In this document: piece by piece, positions 28,043 to 36,756 of the stretch
Layout of the letters: every line of letters starts with the position of its first letter
Numbering within the stretch: position 1 is the stretch's first letter
DNA from: Methylosinus sp. PW1
GTDB taxonomy: Bacteria > Pseudomonadota > Alphaproteobacteria > Rhizobiales > Beijerinckiaceae
DNA length: 64,000 nucleotides
Assembly (NCBI RefSeq): GCF_000745215.1
Contig: NZ_JQNK01000002.1
Coordinates: 124,001 to 188,000, forward strand
Direction: 5' to 3'
Notes under the pieces: generated by a model
What the model was told of the DNA's origin: nothing
The model's input: only the letters and a program-made list of their open reading frames with translations
Databases searched by the model: none
Made by a program: the position numbers and the translations under genes

Positions 28043-28047
28043 AGGCT

Positions 28048-28073
28048 CAGGCCCGGCTCTCAGGCCCGGCTCT
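28048..28073. repeat. 13-bp tandem duplication at the end of the b561-DUF3611 gene
   Basis: CAGGCCCGGCTCT is present twice in direct succession. The duplication spans the stop codon of the minus-strand gene and lies 6 bases after serB. Confidence 0.9.
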
Positions 28074-29220
28074 CCTGCGGCGGCTCGGCGATGGTGAAGC
28101 GAAAGCGGGCGCGCGTCGCCTCGGAGGTGAGAAAGGCGGCGATCCCGACGCCGATGAAATGCGCCAGCAGCAGCGCGAAATTCACCAGCAGCACGAAGAC
28201 ATCCAGCGCGCGGATGATCTTATTGGGATCGGTGATGGCGATTCCGGGCGGCTGCGACACGGTTTTGGCGACCAGCAGCGAAACGCTGAGCGACAGGCCG
28301 ATGAAGGAGAGGATCACGCCGACGAGGCCGATCGCCAGGCCGAGCGTGAGAAACCAGAAGGCCGTGAGCTTGTGGACGCCGAGATAATCCGCCTGCGCCA
28401 CGGAAGGGGCCGCGCGCGTGTAGAAAAAGGCGAGCGCCGTCGCCGCGCAGAGCAGCAGAAAAGCGAAGAGGCTCCAATAGATGGCGTCGCCATAGCCGGA
28501 TTGGCTGGGGCTGAAGGCGCGGCCGGAGGTGGAAAATTGCAGCAGCACGGCGCTGGCCAGCGCTATGGCGAACTGCGGCCAGAATTGCAGCCAGCCGAAC
28601 AGGCGCAGACGCGCGGAGAGGCCCGCCGTCGGCGAGCGCTCGATCAGCACGGGCGCGAGCTTCGCCGATTCTGGCGGCGGCGGCGCGGGGGAGAATCGCG
28701 AGAAGCCCCCCAGCGCGAAATAGAGGATGGTCGCGCCGGCGAGCGCATAGGCGAGCAGCCGATGCGCCGCCAGCAGCGTCTCCGAGGCCGTCGTTCCCTC
28801 GAGGCCGAGCGGCCGCGTCCAGGTTGCGCCGAGAATATCGGAGAGCCGAGGGTCGGCGGGGGACGAAACGGGCAGGGGGTGGCCGAAGACCTCCAGCGGC
28901 GCGCCGCCGAAATAGCCCCAGAGCGCCCCGGTCGCGACCAGAAGCGCGAGCGAGAGATAGACGAGAAATTCGCAGAAGGCCGCCGCGACGCGGCGCCCCT
29001 TGGACCAGCGCGCGGGCAAGGCCGGCGGCGGAACCGCGAGCCGCAGCGCGATCTGCGCGATGAGCAGAGCGCCGGCGAGGACGCCGAGCGCGACATGCAG
29101 AGCGAAAGGCGGGCTGGCGAGCGGCCGCTCCGATTGAGCGGCGAGCCATCCGAGCGCCAGCGCGAGGGCGCCGATGAGGACGACCGAGAGGAAATTGGCG
29201 CGGGCGATGATCGAGCGCAT
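28060..29220 (-). CDS. Fusion of a degenerate cytochrome b561-like domain and DUF3611
   Basis: A 386-residue membrane protein with about eight helices. The first half (1-175) follows bacterial cytochrome b561: HVALGVLAGALLIAQIALRL, then FLVYLSLALLVATGALWGYFGG and AAHRLLAYALAGATILYFAL. Only two of the four usual heme-ligand His positions remain. The second half (about 205-370) matches DUF3611, known from cyanobacteria and plastids: FGWLQFWPQFAIALASAVLLQF, then the family-typical LLVAKTVSQPPG and DPNKIIRALDVFVLLVNFALLLAHFIGVG. The function of DUF3611 is unknown. The joining of both halves is read directly from one open frame. Confidence 0.72.
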   Translation of the reverse strand: MRSIIARANFLSVVLIGALALALGWLAAQSERPLASPPFALHVALGVLAGALLIAQIALRLAVPPPALPARWSKGRRVAAAFCEFLVYLSLALLVATGALWGYFGGAPLEVFGHPLPVSSPADPRLSDILGATWTRPLGLEGTTASETLLAAHRLLAYALAGATILYFALGGFSRFSPAPPPPESAKLAPVLIERSPTAGLSARLRLFGWLQFWPQFAIALASAVLLQFSTSGRAFSPSQSGYGDAIYWSLFAFLLLCAATALAFFYTRAAPSVAQADYLGVHKLTAFWFLTLGLAIGLVGVILSFIGLSLSVSLLVAKTVSQPPGIAITDPNKIIRALDVFVLLVNFALLLAHFIGVGIAAFLTSEATRARFRFTIAEPPQESRA

Positions 29221-29246
29221 GGGAAAGGCTGTCCGGCAAAAGAAAA

Positions 29247-29273
29247 CGCCCGCGTCGATCTCCGACGCGGGCG
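29247..29273 (-). terminator. Rho-independent terminator of degP
   Basis: An 11-bp perfect stem CGCCCGCGTCG/CGACGCGGGCG with a 5-base loop. On the minus strand TTTTCTTTT follows. It lies between the degP stop and the start of the next gene. Confidence 0.85.
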
Positions 29274-29325
29274 ATCTTTTCGCCAGATAGGGCGCTCGCG
29301 CGAAGGCGAAAGCCTGGGGCTGTCG

Positions 29326-30831
29326 TCAGTCGAGCGTCAGAGCGACGAAATGCGTGTCGCCCTGGGCGTTGGCGACGATCAGAAGCGCCGATTTCTTGCC
29401 GCCGTCCTTCAGCGCCTTCACCTTCTTCACCGCATCGGCGGGATCGGCGACCGGCTCCTGATTGATCTCGAGCAATATCTCGCCGGCCTGCAGGCGCTTC
29501 TCCGCCGCGTCGGAGCGCGGATCGACGCCGGTGATGATGACGCCGTTCTTCACATTTTCCTTGATCTGGAAGCGGTTGCGCAGCTCGTCGGAAAGCGAGG
29601 AGAGCTCGAGGCCGAGCGCCTTTTGCGCGGCGGTCTTCTCGATATTCTCGCTCTTGGGCGAATCATTGGAGGCGAGCTTCTCGCCATCCTCGAGGCGGCC
29701 GAGCTTGATCGACTTCGTCTGCTCCTTGCCGTTGCGGACGATGAGGACCTCGACCTCCTTGCCCACCGGCGTCGCGGCGACGAGCTTGGGCAGATCGCGC
29801 GATTCCTTGATGGCCTTGCCGTCGAATTTGATGATGACGTCGCCGGCCTTCAGCCCCGCGGTCTTGGAAGGGCCTTTGTCGTCGACGCCCGCGACCAGCG
29901 CGCCGCGCGTCTGGCCGATGCCGAGATTCTCGGCGATGGTGTCATCGACATTCTGGATGCGCACGCCGAGCCAGCCGCGCCGCGTCTCGCCGAACTTCTG
30001 CAGCTGCTCGACGACCGGCTGCACCGTATTGGCCGGGGTCGCGAAGCCGATGCCGACGGAGCCGCCCGAGGGGGATAGAATGGCGGTGTTGATGCCGATC
30101 ACCTCGCCGTCGAGATTGAACAGCGGGCCGCCGGAATTGCCTTTGTTTATCGAGGCGTCGGTCTGGATGTAATTGTCGTAGGGGCCGCTGTCGATATTGC
30201 GGTTGCGGGCCGAGACGATGCCGGCCGTCACCGAGCCGCCGAGGCCGAAGGGATTGCCGACCGCGAGCACCCAATCGCCGACGCGGGCCTTGTCGCTGTC
30301 GGCGAATTTCACCGCCTTCAGCGGCTTCTCGGGCTTCACCTTCAGCACCGCCACATCGACCTTCTGGTCCTTGCCGATCACCTCCGCCTTGAGCTTCTGC
30401 CCATCGGTGAAGATGACCGTCACCTCATTGGCGTCCGCGATGACGTGGTTGTTGGTGATGACGATCCCGGAGGCGTCGATGACGAAGCCAGAGCCGAGCG
30501 AGGCGGATTTGCGCTGGCGCGGCAGCTCCGGGCCGCCCTGGCCCTGCTGCTGGCGGCGCTTGAGGAATTCCTCGAACAATTCGTCGAAGGGCGTCGAGGG
30601 CTGGCCGTTCGGAGCGGCGTCCTTGGACTGCCGCTTCGGGTCGACGGTTTGAGTGGCGGAGATGTTGACCACCGCGTCCTGCACCGATGCGGCCAGATCG
30701 GCCAGCGAATCGGGTCCCTTGGCGCGCGCCGGCGTCGCCGCCAGCGGGAGGGAGACGAGCGCGCCGACGAGCCCCGCGGCGAGGGCGCGCCTCAGCGCCG
30801 TGAAAAGCGAAACGGACGCGGCAGATGTCAT
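29326..30831 (-). CDS. degP: Periplasmic serine protease/chaperone of the Do (DegP/HtrA) family
   Basis: A 501-residue exported protease handling misfolded envelope proteins. The signal peptide ends near ATPARAKG (about 38). The trypsin-like triad is complete: His129 (TNNHVIAD), Asp159 (KVDVAVLKV), Ser233 (INKGNSGGPLF). Two PDZ domains follow (about 290-370 and 400-495; the first has GWLGVRIQNVDDTIAENLGI). A Gln-rich loop (RRQQQGQGG) sits before the protease core, as in Do proteases. The start at 30831 has CAGGAG upstream and directly begins the signal peptide; 40 further upstream codons are not signal-like. Confidence 0.94.
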   Translation of the reverse strand: MTSAASVSLFTALRRALAAGLVGALVSLPLAATPARAKGPDSLADLAASVQDAVVNISATQTVDPKRQSKDAAPNGQPSTPFDELFEEFLKRRQQQGQGGPELPRQRKSASLGSGFVIDASGIVITNNHVIADANEVTVIFTDGQKLKAEVIGKDQKVDVAVLKVKPEKPLKAVKFADSDKARVGDWVLAVGNPFGLGGSVTAGIVSARNRNIDSGPYDNYIQTDASINKGNSGGPLFNLDGEVIGINTAILSPSGGSVGIGFATPANTVQPVVEQLQKFGETRRGWLGVRIQNVDDTIAENLGIGQTRGALVAGVDDKGPSKTAGLKAGDVIIKFDGKAIKESRDLPKLVAATPVGKEVEVLIVRNGKEQTKSIKLGRLEDGEKLASNDSPKSENIEKTAAQKALGLELSSLSDELRNRFQIKENVKNGVIITGVDPRSDAAEKRLQAGEILLEINQEPVADPADAVKKVKALKDGGKKSALLIVANAQGDTHFVALTLD

Positions 30832-31018
30832 ACTATTGCTCTCCTGAGACCGGACGGCGCCTCGAGCTGCGGCGAAGGCGCGATTTGCGTCTCGCGCGAC
30901 TCGACGGGCTGCGTAGACTGTCGGATGACTGCGCTCGCACTCTGCCAGCAAAACGGCGAGAGTTGGGCGTTCGCTTAAATCCTACCTTCTGTACCTTATT
31001 TTGATCGCCTTCGCGACT

Positions 31019-31939
31019 CTATTTCTTTTGCGGCGTCGGGGGCGTCGGCTCCTCGATGGGCTTGCCGGCCGAGGGCGCGCCAAAAAACTTGAAGAAATCC
31101 GAGCGCGGGCTGACCAGGAAGCGTGTATCGCCCGTTTTGAAGGCGGCCTCATAGGCCTGCATCGAGCGGTAGAAGGAGAAGAAATCCGCGTCCCTGCCGA
31201 AGGCCTCCGCGAAAATGCGGTTGCGCTCGGCGTCGCCTTCGCCCTTCAGCTGATCGGCCCGCCGCTGCGCCTCGGCCTTCAGCACGATCACGTCGCGATC
31301 GGCCTTGGCGGTGATCTTCTGCGCCTGCTCGGCGCCTTGCGCGCGATATTCCGCCGCCTCGCGGGCGCGCTCGGTCTGCATGCGGCCGTAGACTTTCTCG
31401 GAAATCTGCTGCGGGAGATCGACGCGGCGGATGCGGGCGTCGACGACGTCGACGCCGAACTTGCGCGCCTCGAGATTGGCCTGCTGACGAATCTTCACCA
31501 TCAGCCCTGCGCGCTCGTCGCGCACGATCTGCTGCTGATTGGCCTCGCTCAGCACGCGGCGGACGGCCGAGTTCAGCACGGAGGCGAGCTGATTATTGGC
31601 GCCGGCTATGCCGCCCACCGATTGGTAGAAGCGCAGCGGATCGACGATTCGGTAGCGGATGAAGCTGTCGACCTCGAGCCGCTGATTATCGGAGGCGAGC
31701 ACCTCGAGATTGGGGCTCTCGACGTCGAGAATGCGATTGTCGAGGAAGATCACATTCTCGATGAAGGGAATCTTGAAATGCAGGCCGGGCTCGGTGATGA
31801 GGCCGCGGCCGGCGACCGGCTCGCCGAATCGCAGCACCAGCGCCTGCTCCGTCTGGGTGACGGTGAACAGCGCGCCGCCCGCCGCGATCAGCGCCACGAG
31901 GGCGAGGAGAACGCCGAAGAGAGCCAGAGAACCCTTCAC
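31019..31939 (-). CDS. hflC: FtsH regulator HflC
   Basis: A 306-residue SPFH/prohibitin-domain protein with one N-terminal membrane helix (4-26). The body follows HflC: QTEQALVLRFGEPV, EPGLHFKIPFIENVIFLDNRILD, and a long coiled coil around 190-250 (ERAREAAEYRAQGAEQAQKITAKADRDVIVLKAEAQ). With HflK it forms a large periplasmic complex around FtsH and modulates its proteolysis. The start overlaps the hflK stop by 4 bases. The C-terminal Pro-rich tail (EEPTPPTPQKK) is variable in the family. Confidence 0.94.
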   Translation of the reverse strand: MKGSLALFGVLLALVALIAAGGALFTVTQTEQALVLRFGEPVAGRGLITEPGLHFKIPFIENVIFLDNRILDVESPNLEVLASDNQRLEVDSFIRYRIVDPLRFYQSVGGIAGANNQLASVLNSAVRRVLSEANQQQIVRDERAGLMVKIRQQANLEARKFGVDVVDARIRRVDLPQQISEKVYGRMQTERAREAAEYRAQGAEQAQKITAKADRDVIVLKAEAQRRADQLKGEGDAERNRIFAEAFGRDADFFSFYRSMQAYEAAFKTGDTRFLVSPRSDFFKFFGAPSAGKPIEEPTPPTPQKK

Positions 31940-33057
31940 TTGCGGCCTCCTTGCGCCGCGGAGAAGCCGGGCAGGGGAAGATAGGGAACGACCGAGCCGC
32001 TCCCCGGCGCCTCGTCGATGATGACCTTCTCGGCGCCGCCGAGCACGCGCTCCATCGTCTCGAGATAGAGGCGCTGGCGCGTCACCGAGGGCGCTTTCTT
32101 ATATTGGTCGTAGATTTTGTCGAAGCGGGCTGCCTGGCCTTGCGCCTCGGCGACCACCTGCTCGCGATAGGCCTCGGCCTCCTGCAAGATGCGGGCGGAG
32201 GCGCCGCGCGCCTCTGGCACGACGCGATTCGCGTAGGCCTCGGCCTCATTGCCGAGCCGCTGGAGATCCTGCTGGGCGGCGGTCACGTCGCGGAAGGCGG
32301 CGATGACCGAGGCGGGCGGATCGACCGAGAGCAGCAGCACCTGCAGCACCAGAACGCCGCTGTGATAATCGTCCAGCACCTTCTGCATCAGCTGCTGGCT
32401 GGCCGGCTCGATGAGCTTGCGGTCGGCGGTCAGAATCTTCTGAATCTGCGATTGGCCGATGATCTCGCGCATCGCGCTCTCGGCGATCGCCTTCACCGTC
32501 GCCGGCGGATTGGCGACATTGAAGGCGAAATCCTCCGGATGGGCCGGATCGATCTGCCAGAACACGCGGAATTTGACGTCGGCGATATTCTCGTCGCCGG
32601 TGAGCATGAGGCTCTCTTCCGGCGCCTCGGGCGCGAGCGGGCCGCGGCGCGAGGCGGCCGGCTGCTCACGAAAGCCGATGTCCACGGCGTTGCGGTCGGT
32701 GACGGCGAGCTTGATCACCGTCCCGATCGGCGAGGGGAGGTTGTAGTTGAGGCCGGCCTGCGTCTTGCCGCGATATTTGCCGAAGATCAGATTGAGCCCG
32801 ACCTCGTTCGGCCCGACCGTGTAGAAGCCGCTGGCGAGCCAGGCGAGCACCGTCAGCAGAGCGAGGATTGCGATTCCGCGTCCGCCGAGGCCGGACGGCA
32901 GCATCTGGCGCAGGCCGTCCTGACCGCGGCGCAGCAGCTCCTCGAGATCGGGCGGAGCACCGCCGCCGGGCGGGCCGCCGCTACCCCAGGGTCCTTGGCC
33001 CCAAGGGCCATTGTCGTTCGGCTTGCGAGGGCCGCCGCCTTGACTGCTCCAGGGCAT
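31936..33057 (-). CDS. hflK: FtsH regulator HflK
   Basis: A 373-residue partner of HflC. The Gly/Pro-rich cytosolic N-terminus (GGGPRKPNDNGPWGQGPWGSGGPPGGG) is characteristic of HflK, followed by one membrane helix (about 63-83) and the SPFH domain (GPNEVGLNLIFGKYRGKTQAGLNYNLPSPI...). A coiled coil near residues 265-325 (LGNEAEAYANRVVPEARGASARILQEAEAYREQVVAEAQGQAARFDKIY) completes it. Transcribed first in the hflK-hflC operon; degP lies just downstream on the same strand, an order often seen in alphaproteobacteria. Confidence 0.94.
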   Translation of the reverse strand: MPWSSQGGGPRKPNDNGPWGQGPWGSGGPPGGGAPPDLEELLRRGQDGLRQMLPSGLGGRGIAILALLTVLAWLASGFYTVGPNEVGLNLIFGKYRGKTQAGLNYNLPSPIGTVIKLAVTDRNAVDIGFREQPAASRRGPLAPEAPEESLMLTGDENIADVKFRVFWQIDPAHPEDFAFNVANPPATVKAIAESAMREIIGQSQIQKILTADRKLIEPASQQLMQKVLDDYHSGVLVLQVLLLSVDPPASVIAAFRDVTAAQQDLQRLGNEAEAYANRVVPEARGASARILQEAEAYREQVVAEAQGQAARFDKIYDQYKKAPSVTRQRLYLETMERVLGGAEKVIIDEAPGSGSVVPYLPLPGFSAAQGGRK

Positions 33058-33202
33058 ATCGTCTCTTTTTGAAAAGGGCTGTGCGCCCGAGGACGGAACG
33101 CCGCTGTTTTATAGGCGTTGCCGGGCGCATCGGCAATGAGCCGCCCGCCGCCGCCCCACGAAAAAAGTCCACATCCTTTAAAAAGGAGCAGACGGGAAAT
33201 GG

Positions 33203-33922
33203 TCAGTTCGGGCTGACGAGCGGGCGCCCGACGCCCCCGCCGCCGCCCGAGGCGAGGCCCCCGGCGCCCGGATAGAAGACCGGCCCGGCTCGATAGGTCC
33301 GCGCGGCGCGCTGGCCGGCGCCGCCGCAGCTGTCGTCGAAGCTCCAATCTTCGCGTCCGAGCGGCTGCGGCGGAGTGACGAAATCGCCGGTGACGGTGAC
33401 GAAGGTGCAGGCTGAGGCGAGCGTCCGGCACAGGCCGCCGAGAATCGAGCAGACCTCGACGGCGCCGTCGTAGAGAACCACATCGGTGCGGCCGAAGACG
33501 ACGCGGACGCCGAAGGCGGTGCCGCGCACGCCGATCGTCGCATTGGGCGTGCGCACGACATAGTCCTTGTGGCCGGCCGGCGCGCTGACGAAGCGGAACA
33601 CGCCCTTGGCGGCGTTGAAGGTCACGCCATTCTCGCCCGAATAGACGAAATTATCGAGCTTGACGCGGGAGGAGGGGCCGAGCTGCAGATCGGTGCGGTC
33701 CTGGAAGACGAATTTTCCGCGGCTCTCGGTTCCGGTCAGCAGAACCTCTTGCGCGAAAATCTCGTCGCCGACGGCGAGCTTGGCGGCGGCGCGCTCGGCG
33801 ATCTCGCCGCGCACGTCCTTCTCGATGGTGGCGGCCGAGCCGATCGCCGGCTCCGCCATCACGGGCGAGGCGGGGGACGCGAGCGCGGCCGAAACCGCGA
33901 GCGCCGCGGAAAGTCTACGCAT
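33203..33922 (-). CDS. Exported FecR-domain protein
   Basis: A 239-residue protein with a signal peptide (about 1-23, ending near PVMAEP). The mature part carries a FecR/SUF-type domain (PF04773): GDEIFAQEVLLTGTESRGKFVFQDRTDLQLGPSSRVKLDNFVYS, then KGVFRFVSAPAGHKDYVVRTPNATIGVRGTAFGVRV. There are no inner-membrane helix or anti-sigma parts, so it is not a classic FecR signal transducer. Such stand-alone exported versions are common and uncharacterised. A Gly-rich tail (GGLASGGGGGVGRP) ends the protein. Monocistronic. Confidence 0.82.
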   Translation of the reverse strand: MRRLSAALAVSAALASPASPVMAEPAIGSAATIEKDVRGEIAERAAAKLAVGDEIFAQEVLLTGTESRGKFVFQDRTDLQLGPSSRVKLDNFVYSGENGVTFNAAKGVFRFVSAPAGHKDYVVRTPNATIGVRGTAFGVRVVFGRTDVVLYDGAVEVCSILGGLCRTLASACTFVTVTGDFVTPPQPLGREDWSFDDSCGGAGQRAARTYRAGPVFYPGAGGLASGGGGGVGRPLVSPN

Positions 33923-34057
33923 GGGCGGTCCAACCTGTGATTCGAAAAAGCAATGGCGCGCGCCCACGGGCCGCAATCGCGCCAATCTAGCCCCAGCGCG
34001 AAGCGGAGCGCAACCGTCAGAGGCATAGACTGCGGGGAACTGAGGGCGCCGAGGCGC

Positions 34058-34151
34058 TGGCGGAGACGGAGGGATTCGAACCCTCGATAGGGCTTTACAA
34101 CCCTATAACGGTTTAGCAAACCGCCGCCTTCAGCCTCTCGGCCACGTCTCC
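34058..34151 (-). tRNA. tRNA-Ser (GCU)
   Basis: A 94-nt cloverleaf on the minus strand including an encoded CCA. The acceptor stem is GGAGACG/CGTCTCC; the anticodon loop TTGCTAA gives anticodon GCU for AGC/AGU codons. A long variable arm (TATAGGGTTG/TAAAGCCCTAT region) marks the serine class, and GGTTCGAAT is the T-loop. Confidence 0.97.
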
Positions 34152-34500
34152 GCAGGCGCTCGATGCGCTGACGCCGAAGCTTCCGAATCTCGGCGCTCCG
34201 GCGAGCGCGAGTTGAGATATGCCAAAGCGGCAAATTATTGGCAAGCGCAGTGTTGCGCGCGAATTATTTATGCACGGCCTTCCGCACTGTTGCGCAATTG
34301 ACACAGGCTTGGACAAAATCCGCCGATCGGCCCTCCAACGGCCCCGCCTTTGTTGACGACAATCGTAATGATCCGTAGCTATTCACCACAGACGGCGCAC
34401 CTCTGGTGGCCGGTTGTCGCGGTCGGCGATCGATCGTTGGGCGCCCTGGGGGGCTCCGGCGGCGGCGGATCGAAGACCGATAAATCTAACTGAGGGCCGT
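34152..34500. other. Intergenic region between tRNA-Ser and the Omp31-like gene
   Basis: 349 bases, clearly less GC-rich than the genes. It holds the tRNA promoter (minus strand) and the porin promoter (plus strand). A TTGACA occurs at 34298-34303, but no well-spaced -10 box was found, so no promoter is called. Confidence 0.4.
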
Positions 34501-35352
34501 ATGATGAAAAAGTCTTTGCTCGCCGCCTCCGCGCTCGCGCTGGCCGTTTCCGCGGGCTCGGCGTTGGCTGCCGACCTGCCGTCCAAGAAGGCTGCCCCCC
34601 TGCTGCCGCCCCCGCCGCCGCCGGCTCTGTGGACCGGCTTCTACGTCGGCTTGAACGCTGGCTACACCTGGGACGAGAGCAGCTCGGTGACGGTGGCTTC
34701 CGGCTCGCTGGCTCCCTTCAACCCGATCGTCGGCATCGCCGGCTCGGGCGTGCTCGGCACCAGCGTCGACGGCTTCATCGGCGGTGGCCAGATCGGCTAC
34801 AACTATCAGTTCTCTAACGTCTTCGTCGCCGGCATCGAGGCCGACATTCAGGGCGTCGCCGGCAGCAACAGCGGCGTGTCCTCGGTCGCGGCTTTCGGCC
34901 CGCTGACCTCGACGATCAGCGCTTCGAAGTCGATCGACTACCTCGGCACCGTCCGCGGCCGTCTCGGCTATCTCGTCACCCCCTCGCTGCTCGTCTACGG
35001 CACGGGCGGTCTCGCCTATGGCCAGGCCAATCTGAGCAGCAGCGTCTTCCAGGCTGTCGGCGGTCTCGTCGGCACCTCGTCGAGCGCCTTCTCCGACACC
35101 CGCGTGGGCTGGACGGCCGGCGGCGGCGTCGAGTGGCTGTTCCTGCCGAAGTGGAGCGCCAAGGTCGAATATCTCTATTACGATCTCGGCACTGTCTCGA
35201 CCTCGGGCGTGATCGGCTTCACGGGCATCGCAGCTCCGGTCGCCACCACCGCCACCTCGGCTCGCTTCAACGGCCATGTCGTTCGCGCCGGCGTGAACTA
35301 CCACTTCAACCTGTTCAGCCCGGCCGCTGCTCCGGTCGTCGCCAAATACTGA
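34501..35352 (+). CDS. Outer-membrane beta-barrel porin-like protein (Omp31 family)
   Basis: A 283-residue protein. The signal peptide ends near SALAADL (about residue 24). A proline-rich hinge (PLLPPPPPPALWTGFYVGLNAGYTW) starts the eight-stranded barrel, with strands such as IGGGQIGYNYQFSNVFVAGIEADIQG, DYLGTVRGRLGYLVTPSLLVYGTGGLAYG, and WLFLPKWSAKVEYLYYDLG, ending in KY. This is the Omp31/Hbp-like family abundant in Rhizobiales. Its codons favour C-ending ones (GGC, CTC, ATC, GAC) more strongly than its neighbours, suggesting high expression. A strong terminator follows. Confidence 0.9.
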   Translation: MMKKSLLAASALALAVSAGSALAADLPSKKAAPLLPPPPPPALWTGFYVGLNAGYTWDESSSVTVASGSLAPFNPIVGIAGSGVLGTSVDGFIGGGQIGYNYQFSNVFVAGIEADIQGVAGSNSGVSSVAAFGPLTSTISASKSIDYLGTVRGRLGYLVTPSLLVYGTGGLAYGQANLSSSVFQAVGGLVGTSSSAFSDTRVGWTAGGGVEWLFLPKWSAKVEYLYYDLGTVSTSGVIGFTGIAAPVATTATSARFNGHVVRAGVNYHFNLFSPAAAPVVAKY

Positions 35353-35392
35353 TTTGGCGGTCGCCCGATAGGGGCGAGTGAATGGAAACGAG

Positions 35393-35419
35393 GAGCCCGG
35401 CCGCTGCGCCGGGCTCTTT
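35393..35419 (+). terminator. Rho-independent terminator of the Omp31-like gene
   Basis: GAGCCCGGC/GCCGGGCTC, a perfect 9-bp stem with a 6-base loop, followed by TTTGCATTTT. It starts 40 bases after the stop. Confidence 0.85.
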
Positions 35420-35499
35420 GCATTTTCGAGGTCTATCGCGGTCGCGATGGGGCCGACCGGGCTGCTGGCGAGAGGGGCTCGGCGGCTCGGGCGCGAAGA

Positions 35500-36747
35500 T
35501 CAGAGACTGTCGAGAAAAGCTTCCACACGCTCGAAATAGCGCGTCCAATTCGGCGCCTCGAATCGGCGCGCGGCGTCGATGGCGGCGAGACGGCGGGGGG
35601 AATCCGTCGTGGAGAAATCCTCGATCGCGCGCTTCCAGCCGAGCCCGTCTATGGGCGACAGAAACAGCGCGCGCTCCCGCGCGATCTCGTGAAACACGGG
35701 AATGTCGGAGACGATGGCCGGCGTTCCGAGCGAGAGCGCCTCGACCACCGGCAGGCCATAGCCTTCCGCGAAGCTCGGCATCAGCAGCGCATTGGCGTTG
35801 GAAAGCAGACGGCGCAGCGCGGCGTCGGAGAGATCGCTCTTCCAGCGAACGCTGGGGCGGATCGCCTCGCAGCGATTCAGCATGCCGATGGTCTGCTCAT
35901 TCTCCCAGCCGCGTCCGCCGACGAGGACGAGCTTGGGCGCCGGCCGCGGGCCTGCGGCCAGCGCGCGCCAGACATTGAGCAGCATCAGGTGATTCTTGCG
36001 CGGCTCCAGCGTCGAGACGAGCACGAAATAATCGCAGCGCGCCAGATCTTCGTCCCGCGCGACCATGGCCTCGCCCTGCGTCGACGGCGGCGGCTCGACA
36101 TGAATCGGAATGCGCGCGCCTTTGCGCACGATCTCGCGCTCGAGACGCTCGGCGACGGCTTCGCTCGTCGTCAGCAGCGCATTGGCGTGGCGCAGGATCG
36201 TGTCGATTCGCCTACGAAACAGCGCCTCATAGCCACGGCGGAAGAGCTCCGGCCGATCGAGCGGCAGAAGATCGTGCAGGAAGAAGACGGCGCGCATGTC
36301 CGGCCGTCGCTCCAGCCACCGAAACAGCAGCGGAAACTCGCAGGCGTGCTGCGCAATGTTCAAATAGAGCGCATTTGGCGGCAGCGGGCTCGGTCCGTCA
36401 TTGGCGAGACGCAGCGGCGCGCGCCAGAGAAATTGGCCGAGAGCGTCGCGCGCCGCAGGGGCCGAGGCGATCGGCGTAGGCTCCTCGCCGAGCAGCCAGC
36501 CGCGGAGCCGCGTCCATTCCGCCGAATCGTCTGGTGCAGCGGGCGCGACATCGGCGACGATTCGGGAGAGGCGAGACGGCGCGAGCGCATGCGGGCCGCG
36601 TGCGCCGTAATGCGCGCCGCAGGACAGGCGCGGATGCGCCGCGAAATGCTGGGCGTAAGAGAGATCGATACGCCCGATGCCGGCCGCGCCCGCAGCTCGT
36701 CCGCAGGACACGAGATGAGTCGCGTCATAGACGATCGGGCGCGTCAT
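35500..36747 (-). CDS. Glycosyltransferase family 4 (GT-B fold)
   Basis: A 415-residue cytosolic glycosyltransferase. The C-terminal donor-binding half is typical of group 1/GT4: YFVLVSTLEPRKNHLMLLNVWRAL, KLVLVGGRGWENEQ, and the nucleotide-sugar motif LLMPSFAEGYGLPVVEALSLGTPAIVSDIPVFHEIA with the E-x7-E pattern. The N-terminal half is divergent (VYDATHLVSCGRAAGAAGIGRIDLSYAQHF), like mannosyl- or rhamnosyl-transferases of polysaccharide clusters. It lies 9 bases after a GT2 gene, so both probably build the same surface glycan. Donor and acceptor are unknown. Confidence 0.87.
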   Translation of the reverse strand: MTRPIVYDATHLVSCGRAAGAAGIGRIDLSYAQHFAAHPRLSCGAHYGARGPHALAPSRLSRIVADVAPAAPDDSAEWTRLRGWLLGEEPTPIASAPAARDALGQFLWRAPLRLANDGPSPLPPNALYLNIAQHACEFPLLFRWLERRPDMRAVFFLHDLLPLDRPELFRRGYEALFRRRIDTILRHANALLTTSEAVAERLEREIVRKGARIPIHVEPPPSTQGEAMVARDEDLARCDYFVLVSTLEPRKNHLMLLNVWRALAAGPRPAPKLVLVGGRGWENEQTIGMLNRCEAIRPSVRWKSDLSDAALRRLLSNANALLMPSFAEGYGLPVVEALSLGTPAIVSDIPVFHEIARERALFLSPIDGLGWKRAIEDFSTTDSPRRLAAIDAARRFEAPNWTRYFERVEAFLDSL

Positions 36748-36756
36748 TTTCTTTTC

